Source: Caulobacteraceae bacterium (GTDB taxonomy: Bacteria > Pseudomonadota > Alphaproteobacteria > Caulobacterales > Caulobacteraceae). From it: 7,118 nt of DNA. A program made the position numbers and the translations under genes. Of the stretch, positions 1 through 5,215 are shown piece by piece (the first letter of the stretch is position 1; each line of letters starts with the position of its first letter). The stretch spans positions 1 to 7,118 of the forward strand of contig JAQGII010000196.1 of NCBI GenBank assembly GCA_028291305.1, given 5' to 3'. The notes under the pieces were generated by a model that did no database searches, was not told where the DNA came from, and saw only the letters and a list, made by a program, of their open reading frames with translations.

Positions 1-78
1 ATGTGGAGCTACTTCAAGTCCTGGCGCTGGAATCCGGAAGGATCCCTGAGCTACGCCAGGAGCTACGCCATCAGCTGA
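1..78 (+). CDS. C-terminal end of an unidentified protein (partial)
   Basis: The first reading frame is open from base 1 and stops with TGA at 76-78, giving 25 residues rich in aromatic and serine residues (it begins MWSYFKSW and ends SYARSYAIS). A strong terminator follows 6 bases later, which supports a real gene ending here. The window opens on an ATG, but with no upstream sequence it cannot be told whether this is the start of a tiny ORF or, more likely, an internal Met of a longer gene cut by the window edge. The last codons contain a 12-base tandem repeat that encodes SYAR-SYAI. No family is recognised. Confidence 0.5.
   Translation: MWSYFKSWRWNPEGSLSYARSYAIS
48..70 (+). repeat. Short tandem repeat, 12-base period
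   Basis: GAGCTACGCCA occurs at 48-58 and again at 60-70, a 12-base period. In the reading frame ending at 78 this duplicates four codons near the C-terminus (SYAR then SYAI). It is probably a small slippage duplication. Confidence 0.6.
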
Positions 79-84
79 GTTGGC

Positions 85-122
85 GCGGCGGCGGTGGGCC
101 TCCCCACCGCCGCCGCTTTTTT
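85..122 (+). terminator. Rho-independent terminator of the upstream plus-strand gene
   Basis: A perfect 14-bp GC-rich stem is formed by 85-98 and 103-116, with a four-base loop CCTC (99-102), followed directly by six T residues (117-122). It lies 6 bases after the stop codon at 76-78. Stem length, loop and U-tract are textbook. Confidence 0.93.
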
Positions 123-139
123 CCGGAAAGCCTGAACCC

Positions 140-175
140 AAAAAAGGAAAACCGCGGCCCGTTCGGACCGCGGTT
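140..175 (-). terminator. Rho-independent terminator of the minus-strand secreted-protein gene
   Basis: Read on the minus strand, 175-165 (AACCGCGGTCC) pairs with 160-150 (GGGCCGCGGTT) around the loop GAAC. This makes an 11-bp stem with one G-U pair. It is followed by a T-rich tail (140-149 read in reverse: TTCCTTTTTT). It lies about 70 bases downstream of the stop at 246-248. Together with the terminator at 85-122 it isolates two convergent transcription units. Confidence 0.8.
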
Positions 176-245
176 CAAGGTGGCGTCTCCCGGGCCGCGG
201 CCCCCGCCCGCGCCGACCGGATGGCGCCGGGCAGCCTGGCCCGAC

Positions 246-1052
246 CTACTTGCCAGGGGCGTCGCTGCCGTCGGGGTTTATCCCCCGGTTATTCTCCTCA
301 CAGATGTATTCCATGATCTGCCAGCCACGCTTGCGGTCGTAGGTGTGGGTGGCCTCCCAGGGCTTGGTGAACGCCACCGGGTCATCGACGGTTATCCGGT
401 CTTCCAGCTTGTCCGGCGAGAGCAGGCGGATGCGCTCGACGACGTGCATCTTGTCGCTGTGCTGAGCGCCCGAGGCGTCGAAGACGGTGTCCTCGCGCAG
501 GCCGACGGTGTCCACGACCAGGGTGTCCCCCTCCCAATGACCAATCGAGTCGCCCATGAACGTCGGTTCCAGGTCGTCTGCGGACGGATGCTTGCGCCCG
601 TCCGTCCAGACCCAGCGCACGCCGCCAATCTCGAACAGCATCAGCACCCGGTTCGGCTCGACCGAGAACTCGATGGGGAAGATAGTGGTCATGGCCCGCG
701 GCATGCCCGGGGGCAGGCACTTCGCGGTCGGATCCACCGTGATCTTGCCGACGCGGCTGTCGGCCACGGTGGCCTGATAGCGGGCCGCCCAATCGGGCTT
801 ATAGGGCGGGATGGTCCCGGGGGGAGGCGCGCCTCCGCGCCCTCCGCCGCCGCGCTGCGCGCCACCGGCCGCTCCGCCGCCGCCCTGCGCGTCGCCGGGC
901 GCTACCTCCCTGTTCCGCGGCCGGGCCACGATCAGGATATTGCGGTCGGTGGGAAGCCAGACGCCGTTCAGGTCCGACTTTGCCGCGGAGGCCGGCCCGG
1001 CTGCCGCCAACACCAGCGCGCCAGCAGCCAAAGCCGCTGAATAATATCTCAT
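246..1052 (-). CDS. Secreted protein of an uncharacterised WEGDTLVVDT-motif family
   Basis: This is a 268-residue exported protein of unknown function. The ATG at 1052-1050 is preceded by GGGAGG five to six bases upstream, so the start is well supported. Residues 1-23 form a Sec-type signal peptide ending in ASA-A, placing the product in the periplasm or outside. Residues 57-74 are a low-complexity Gly/Ala/Arg insert. The body carries a pattern seen in many uncharacterised secreted proteins: a Pro-rich PPYKPDWAARY segment (82-92), CLPPGMPR (112-119), PIEF, WTDGRKHP (149-156), SIGHWEGDTLVVDT (169-182), HSDKMHVVERIR (198-209) and TKPW (229-232). Two cysteines, C112 and C251 (CEENNR), are the only ones visible in the mature part and could form a disulfide. 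No catalytic site is recognised. The gene stands alone, with an AT-rich upstream region and its own terminator. Confidence 0.9.
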   Translation of the reverse strand: MRYYSAALAAGALVLAAAGPASAAKSDLNGVWLPTDRNILIVARPRNREVAPGDAQGGGGAAGGAQRGGGGRGGAPPPGTIPPYKPDWAARYQATVADSRVGKITVDPTAKCLPPGMPRAMTTIFPIEFSVEPNRVLMLFEIGGVRWVWTDGRKHPSADDLEPTFMGDSIGHWEGDTLVVDTVGLREDTVFDASGAQHSDKMHVVERIRLLSPDKLEDRITVDDPVAFTKPWEATHTYDRKRGWQIMEYICEENNRGINPDGSDAPGK

Positions 1053-1518
1053 TGCGTCCTCCCAGCAGACGTCCGGCTCCCACAGTTATGGGTAACCAGC
1101 AAAAAAATCCGTGAGAAATCGCTATCACCCGCACTTTTAACGGGCAACTACAAAGATATAACGAGCTTCAATATTCAAAAATCCCACGATTTATATCGTA
1201 CTATATTACAGTATACATATTTATGTCGGACGTTAGATTGGCGAGTTTTTACCTCTGCGTGCGCGCATGTTTTCCGGAGCCGACGCCCCGGGGTGAGCCG
1301 CGGTCAAGACTTTCCGGATGCTAAGCGTGAACCGGCAATAAAGCCAAACGGCATGCCGGATGCGGTCCGGCGGCGACGTTGCGCCAGACTCGTCTCCAGG
1401 ACGTCGGGACCACGTCCCCCGACGCCCGTCAGTTTGCCGGCCGCACGCCGATCCCGAGACCTGACCGGGGCCATCCGAGCCACGGACGACGGCAGGCGCC
1501 AGGCCGAAGCCGCTTCAC
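1053..1518. other. Gene-free stretch with AT-rich core (likely promoter region of the 1052 gene)
   Basis: No convincing gene is seen in these 466 bases. The right half (about 1262-1518) is GC-rich and holds only ORFs without a ribosome site or recognisable protein. It is the 3' flank of the barrel gene. The middle is strikingly AT-rich: a hand count gives 19 G/C in the 70 bases 1151-1220, in a window that is otherwise clearly GC-rich. It contains a small inverted repeat ACGAT-TTAT-ATCGT (1186-1199) and TATA-like hexamers on the minus strand, but no convincing paired -35/-10. The promoter of the 246-1052 gene should lie here. A hairpin at 1402-1424 has no T-tract, so no intrinsic terminator is called for the barrel operon. 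Confidence 0.6.
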
Positions 1519-2781
1519 CTAGTAGTAGCGCCCTTTGGCAAGGCACCGGCTGCAGGTGGTCAAGGTCTGGGTGAAGCGAACGCCCGCATACACGCCCTGG
1601 CGATCGGCCACCCTTTCCTGGCCGACGCTGATCGCGGCGACCGTCTGGGACGGGAGGGTGTAGCCAATGCTGGCGGTATAGAGCTCGTCCTTCAGCAAGG
1701 GTTCGATGCGGTCCGTGGTCCAGCGCTGGCTGGTGGTCAAGGTGAAGACCAGCGGCCCATCCATATACTCCGCCGAGCCGCTCAGGTAGTTGCGCGTCCG
1801 GCCGGCGATCCCGTTGAAGTTGTCCCGCCGCGCGCCTTCGACATAGAGGCGAAGCTGCGAATAGTGGCCCCGCAGCGTGTCTTCGACCGAACCGTGGATC
1901 GGGATGCTCAGGTCGCCGCCGAGCGTGCTCCACAACTCGCCCCGCTGTGCGCCGTAACTCTTGCCGTAGCGGATGACGCTCGCCTGATAGGTCAGCTGCC
2001 CCCAGCGCCCCACGGGCTTGTTGATGACGTCATAGGTCACCATCAGGTTTTCCGGATAGCGCGTATTGCCCACGCCGCCAGCCTGCAGGTGGATCATGCC
2101 CTCGTTGTAGCCCAGGCTCTGGTGCAGGAATGTCCGGTCGACCATGAAGGCGGACACCGACAGCTGGCGCCAGCCGCCGTTTTCGTTGCCGAACACGTGG
2201 ATCCTCTCCACGCCGATCATGTCGGCGGGCTCGTAGCCCTGTTCCGGCTCTTCGATGAAGTCCGCGGCAAAGGGCGTCGCCAGGAAGGCGTAGGCGCGGC
2301 CGAAATCCTGGACGAACTTGCCGATGCGGTAGTCGCCGTAGCGGACGTAGAGCTCCTTCATCTTGCCGCCCTCGTTGCGGCCGGCGCCCTGGTTGATGAA
2401 CAGCTCGCGGTTGGGATCCTGCGACGAGAGCGGCGAGCGGGACTTGACCTGGAAGAGGCCGTCCACGGACAGGGTGTCGGTGAACTCGGCAAGGAAGGTC
2501 GAGTCCAGGCGGAAGTTCACGTCCGGCCCCCGGGTGGGCCCGTTGGGGGCCCCCATCCCCGCGTATTCGAGGCTGGCGACGGTGCTGAGGCCGAGCTTCG
2601 GCCAGCCGCTGTCGTCCGAAGCCTCCGGCGGGCCGGGCGGCGGCGTCTGGCCCGTCGCCCTCGCCTGGCCGGGAATGATCGACGACTGCGCCATGGCCAG
2701 GGAAGCGGCGGCCAGGGCGATCACGCCCCCGGCGAGCAGGGCGCGGCCCAGGCGCAGCCCTGTATCAGTCGTGAGATGCAT
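1519..2781 (-). CDS. Outer-membrane beta-barrel (porin-like) protein coupled to the multicopper oxidase
   Basis: This 420-residue protein has a signal peptide (charged start, hydrophobic 15-28, likely cleavage AMA-QS near residue 31) and then a Pro/Gly-rich linker. The rest shows the alternating polar/aromatic strands of an outer-membrane barrel and ends in Tyr-Tyr, matching the aromatic terminal residue typical of barrels. No lipobox or soluble enzyme motif is visible. It lacks motifs I associate with CopB/PcoB, the usual outer-membrane partner of periplasmic copper oxidases, and seems a different porin-like family. The ATG at 2781 lies inside the end of the oxidase gene: the 17-base overlap (2765-2781) and the lack of a clear ribosome site suggest translational coupling. 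An odd feature is the CSRC pair (C410, C413) just before the C-terminus, which could bind metal or form a disulfide. The substrate is unknown. Passage of metal, or of a substrate or product of the oxidase, is inference. Confidence 0.85.
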   Translation of the reverse strand: MHLTTDTGLRLGRALLAGGVIALAAASLAMAQSSIIPGQARATGQTPPPGPPEASDDSGWPKLGLSTVASLEYAGMGAPNGPTRGPDVNFRLDSTFLAEFTDTLSVDGLFQVKSRSPLSSQDPNRELFINQGAGRNEGGKMKELYVRYGDYRIGKFVQDFGRAYAFLATPFAADFIEEPEQGYEPADMIGVERIHVFGNENGGWRQLSVSAFMVDRTFLHQSLGYNEGMIHLQAGGVGNTRYPENLMVTYDVINKPVGRWGQLTYQASVIRYGKSYGAQRGELWSTLGGDLSIPIHGSVEDTLRGHYSQLRLYVEGARRDNFNGIAGRTRNYLSGSAEYMDGPLVFTLTTSQRWTTDRIEPLLKDELYTASIGYTLPSQTVAAISVGQERVADRQGVYAGVRFTQTLTTCSRCLAKGRYY

Positions 2782-4411
2782 GCGCCGTGTTTCCGTTGCT
2801 CGTCGCGGTGGAGGATTGGCTCTCGGCGCCGCCCATGTGCGCGTGTTCCATTCCCGTCATGTCCATGGGACCGTCAGGCATCGGTCCAACCTTTGGGTCG
2901 TAGACCTCGATCTGGGCCATCATGCCTTTGTCCTCGTGCTCGAGGATGTGGCAGTGGAACATGAAGCGCCCGATGATGGTCGGATCGGTGAAGGCCAGCC
3001 GGATCTTCACCTCGCCGTGGATCGGCACGTTCACCGTGTCCTGCAGCCCGTCGAACGGTACGGGCTTGCCGCTGACGCTCAGCACCTGGAACCCGACCTG
3101 GTGGATGTGGAAGACGTGGAGCTCTGCCGACGCGTTGCGGATCGTCCACTCCTCGATGTTGCCCAGCGGCACCTTCACGTCCACCCGCTCGTGATCGAAC
3201 GTCGCGTGGTTGATGAAGAACAGCCCGGTCACCGGGTCCTCGGAAAACGACACCAGCCGCTGCGCGTCGATGTGGTCGCCCGGGATGGGGATCTCGACGC
3301 CGGCCTTGACCGTGAGCGGAGCGAGCGGCGCCGGAGGGGGTTGCGAGGGATCGGGCCGCGAAACCATCAGCGCCATGTTCTGGCTGGCGAACTGGTCGCC
3401 GATGGGCCCGGTGAATGTGCGCTCGGCGACCAGCTTGTAGGCCCCGGCGGCGCCCGCGGTGACCAGCACGTCCATCCGCTGACTCGGGCCGATCATCACT
3501 TCTCGCACGGTTTCGGGATGGACGACCGGGCGCGAGTCGCGACCCACCACGGTGAAGGCGTGGCCGTCCAACGCCAGGCGGAAGTAGGTGTTGGCCGTCT
3601 GGTCGCTGAAGCGCCACAGCTGGGTCTCGCCCGGCCGGATGTCTATCCGGGGCATCAGCTGCCCATTGATCGTCTTGATCACGAAGTTGTTCGGCTTGGG
3701 CACCTGGTTGATGTTGCCCTTCCTGTCCGGCGAAAACTCCTTCAGGGCGAACAACCGCTCCTTGAGCGACCGCGTCGCCGGGACCTCGTCCTGGAAGCCA
3801 TCGATGATCAAGGTGCCGCTGAGACCGCCCATCAGCTGGCGCTCGGCGAAGCTGTGAGCGTGGGTGTGGAACCAGTAGACGCCGGGCGCATGGGTCTTGG
3901 GGATCGCGATCTCGTAGTCCCAGGTCTCGCCAGGCCCGACCATATGCATGGCGTTGTCCCCATGGCCCTGCGGCGAGACCGCCAGGCCATGAAAGTGGAT
4001 GTTGGTGGCCTGCGCCAAATGGTTGACCAGGCGCAGATGAAGCACGTCGCCCGGCTTGAGCCGCAGCACGGGGCCGCCGTAGACGCCGTTATAGGTGGCG
4101 CCCTCGACCTTGAACCTGCCGAGCATCACCGGGTCGGCGCGCGCCTCCAGGGTGACGGACAGCTGGCCGTTCTCGCTGCGGTACTCCATCGGCGTGGCGA
4201 GCGGCTCGACCGCGGCGCTGGGCGGCAGGTTGGCCGGCGAAGGGAACAGGGAATCGAACTGGCTCGCCGTCGCGACGCCCCGCCCGCCGGCGGCGAGCGC
4301 CAGGCCGAGCGCCGCCGCGGCTGCGACTCTCGCCCATCGAGGCAGGAGGCCCGGCCGATCAGCCGCCGAGTTGACGGCATAGCCAGGAAGGGGTTGGACA
4401 TCGCTTTGCAT
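2765..4411 (-). CDS. Periplasmic three-domain multicopper oxidase (laccase/CopA-like)
   Basis: This 548-residue enzyme couples one-electron oxidation of a substrate (Cu(I), phenols or similar) to reduction of O2 to water. All four copper motifs are present: HFHG (139-142), HTHAH (182-186), HVFHIH (432-437) and HCHILEHEDKGM (486-497). C487 is the type 1 ligand and M497, at Cys+10, the likely axial Met. Three cupredoxin domains span roughly 80-205, 215-350 and 385-505. The tail (508-548) is rich in Met and His (MDMTGMEHAHM, AHASHD), a possible copper-loading segment. The leader (hydrophobic 29-41, cleavage near ATA-SQ at 49) lacks an obvious twin-arginine motif, unusual for CopA/PcoA-type enzymes. 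The frame is open far upstream. I chose the ATG at 4411 because it directly precedes the leader; its ribosome site (AGGG) is weak, and an ATG at 4477 is the only other near candidate. First gene of an operon with the barrel gene. The exact substrate cannot be told from the sequence. Confidence 0.93.
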   Translation of the reverse strand: MQSDVQPLPGYAVNSAADRPGLLPRWARVAAAAALGLALAAGGRGVATASQFDSLFPSPANLPPSAAVEPLATPMEYRSENGQLSVTLEARADPVMLGRFKVEGATYNGVYGGPVLRLKPGDVLHLRLVNHLAQATNIHFHGLAVSPQGHGDNAMHMVGPGETWDYEIAIPKTHAPGVYWFHTHAHSFAERQLMGGLSGTLIIDGFQDEVPATRSLKERLFALKEFSPDRKGNINQVPKPNNFVIKTINGQLMPRIDIRPGETQLWRFSDQTANTYFRLALDGHAFTVVGRDSRPVVHPETVREVMIGPSQRMDVLVTAGAAGAYKLVAERTFTGPIGDQFASQNMALMVSRPDPSQPPPAPLAPLTVKAGVEIPIPGDHIDAQRLVSFSEDPVTGLFFINHATFDHERVDVKVPLGNIEEWTIRNASAELHVFHIHQVGFQVLSVSGKPVPFDGLQDTVNVPIHGEVKIRLAFTDPTIIGRFMFHCHILEHEDKGMMAQIEVYDPKVGPMPDGPMDMTGMEHAHMGGAESQSSTATSNGNTAHASHD

Positions 4412-4432
4412 GAGCCCTGATCGCAGGCCAAT

Positions 4433-4448
4433 CTGAAATGGACCTGAA
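4433..4448 (+). repeat. Direct repeat CTGAA with 11-base spacing, candidate regulator box
   Basis: CTGAA lies at 4433-4437 and at 4444-4448, starts 11 bases apart, about one helical turn. On the minus strand this reads TTCAG-N6-TTCAG. OmpR/PhoP-family dimers typically bind tandem half-sites with this spacing, and such a regulator is encoded next door. The repeats sit in the predicted leader of the oxidase gene, downstream of its putative -10. Half-sites of five bases can arise by chance. Confidence 0.35.
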
Positions 4449-4485
4449 GAGCTTTGCCGGCAGCCCAGGCTTTCCATACGTTCTA

Positions 4486-4491
4486 ATTGTA
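4486..4491 (-). promoter_or_regulatory. Possible -10 element of the oxidase-barrel operon
   Basis: Read on the minus strand the hexamer is TACAAT, five of six matches to TATAAT. Seventeen bases further upstream is TTCGAA, a poor -35 match. A start site near 4479 would leave a leader of about 68 bases before the ATG at 4411 and would almost exclude the alternative ATG at 4477. Confidence 0.35.
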
Positions 4492-4511
4492 GCCCAAACT
4501 GAATCGCTTTC

Positions 4512-4529
4512 GAACAGGCGCAACAGGCG
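4512..4529 (+). repeat. Tandem 9-base repeat upstream of the regulator
   Basis: GAACAGGCG (4512-4520) is followed directly by CAACAGGCG (4521-4529), identical in eight of nine bases. It lies between the regulator's putative promoter area and its palindrome. It could be a slippage duplication or a binding site. Confidence 0.5.
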
Positions 4530-4531
4530 GT

Positions 4532-4545
4532 GGAGCCGCGGCTCC
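4532..4545. repeat. Perfect 14-base palindrome next to the regulator ribosome site
   Basis: GGAGCCGCGGCTCC is its own reverse complement. In RNA it can fold as a 5-bp stem with a CGCG loop. It touches the double GGAGG (4546-4550 and 4552-4556) that precedes the regulator start. Its right arm CTCC (4542-4545) could alternatively pair with GGAG at 4552-4555, covering the Shine-Dalgarno sequence, so two exclusive folds are possible. A protein operator is the other reading. Confidence 0.5.
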
Positions 4546-4564
4546 GGAGGCGGAGGGCCACATT
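4546..4564 (+). promoter_or_regulatory. Ribosome binding site with ATT start codon
   Basis: GGAGG occurs twice (4546-4550 and 4552-4556). The second copy stands 5 bases before ATT at 4562-4564. ATT is followed by codons that spell the classic regulator start RILLIEDE. No ATG, GTG or TTG is in frame between the upstream stop (TAG, 4490-4492) and a GTG at 4640, which would delete the first 26 residues including the acidic pocket. The site therefore decides the start. Confidence 0.7.
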
Positions 4565-5215
4565 CGCATTCTGCTCATTGAGGACGAGGCCGGTCTCGCC
4601 ACCCGTCTGCGCAGCGCGCTGGAAGCCGGCGACTTTGCCGTGGACTGGGCCCGCAATGGCCAGGACGGGCGCGAACTGGGCCGCACCGAAGCCTACGACG
4701 CCGTCATACTGGACCTGGGTCTGCCCGACATCAGCGGCCTGGACATCCTCAAGTATTGGCGGGCGCGAGGCATAGAACACCCGGTGTTGATCCTGACCTC
4801 CCGCAACGCCTGGACCGAAAAGGTGGAGGGCCTGAACGCCGGCGCCGACGACTACGTCGGCAAGCCCGTCGAAGCGGGGGAAATTGCGGCGCGGCTGCAC
4901 GCCCTCATCCGTCGTCGCCACGGGCGCGCCGACCCGGTCCTTCGGCGCGGAGCGATCGAGTTGCGGCCGTCGGAAGGCTCGGTGTTGGTCGGCGGCAAGA
5001 CCGTTGACCTGACCGCTCAGGAGCTGCGCATCCTCCACTACCTCATGCAGCGACCGGGCCGGATCGTTTCGGAGCCTGAGATCGCCGACCACGTCTACGA
5101 CATGGACAGCCCGCGCCAATCCAACGGCATCCAGGTCTACGTTGGCCGCCTGCGTCGCAAACTCGGCAGGGACGTCATCCGCACCTACCGGGGGATGGGG
5201 TATCGCTTCGAATGA
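4562..5215 (+). CDS. OmpR/PhoP-family response regulator (ATT start)
   Basis: This is a two-component response regulator of 217 residues, a normal length for the family. The receiver domain (about 1-115) has the acidic pocket E7/D8, phospho-acceptor D51 in VILDLGLPD, T79 and K101 (GKP). These positions match canonical PhoP numbering only if translation begins at ATT 4562, which also has an ideally spaced GGAGG. An annotation using GTG 4640 would lose beta-1, alpha-1 and the acidic pair. The C-terminal winged helix (about 124-217) shows LTAQELRILHYL, the recognition-helix region SNGIQVYVGRLRRKL and the closing TYRGMGYRFE. Its stop overlaps the kinase start (ATGA, 5212-5215), so the two are co-translated. 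The divergent oxidase operon is the obvious candidate target (inference). The odd start could mean low or IF3-sensitive expression, or a point change of ATG. Confidence 0.92.
   Translation: MRILLIEDEAGLATRLRSALEAGDFAVDWARNGQDGRELGRTEAYDAVILDLGLPDISGLDILKYWRARGIEHPVLILTSRNAWTEKVEGLNAGADDYVGKPVEAGEIAARLHALIRRRHGRADPVLRRGAIELRPSEGSVLVGGKTVDLTAQELRILHYLMQRPGRIVSEPEIADHVYDMDSPRQSNGIQVYVGRLRRKLGRDVIRTYRGMGYRFE

Larger units (their letters stand above)
4412..4561. promoter_or_regulatory. Divergent control region between oxidase operon and two-component operon
   Basis: These 150 bases separate divergently transcribed genes and must hold both promoters. Visible elements are a minus-strand TACAAT hexamer (4491-4486), CTGAA direct repeats 11 bases apart (4433-4448), a third CTGAA at 4499-4503, a 9-base tandem repeat (GAACAGGCG/CAACAGGCG, 4512-4529), a perfect 14-base palindrome (4532-4545) and a double GGAGG ahead of the regulator. 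For the plus strand, TTGCCG (4454-4459) and TACGTT (4477-4482) stand 17 bases apart but match consensus poorly. The layout suggests that the regulator controls both its own operon and the oxidase operon. Confidence 0.65.

Noticed and set aside
3..1040. Long plus-strand open frame opposite the secreted-protein gene
   Set aside because: It is a GC-rich shadow of the 246-1052 gene, runs through two terminators, and shows no domain or ribosome site.
1402..1424. Hairpin CGTCGGG...CCCGACG as a terminator for the oxidase-barrel operon
   Set aside because: The stem is only 7 bp, there is no T-tract on either strand, and it lies about 95 bases past the stop.
1293..1574. 93-residue plus-strand ORF in the spacer
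   Set aside because: It has no ribosome site and low-complexity Arg/Pro/Ser composition, and it overlaps the end of the barrel gene.
1519..2781. CopB/PcoB assignment of the barrel
   Set aside because: The position after the oxidase suggests it, but the protein is longer than typical CopB and shows none of its motifs that I can recall.
1864..4420. Long plus-strand open frames across the barrel and oxidase genes
   Set aside because: They read as Arg/His/Val-rich antisense shadows. The minus strand carries the recognisable signal peptides and copper motifs.
4412..5119. Upstream extension of the oxidase reading frame to 5119
   Set aside because: It is antisense to the regulator, contains no conserved domain, and would place the signal peptide deep inside the protein.
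4640..5215. GTG 4640 as the start of the regulator
   Set aside because: It removes the first 26 residues, including the acidic pocket, and has no ribosome site. ATT 4562 gives a complete receiver domain.
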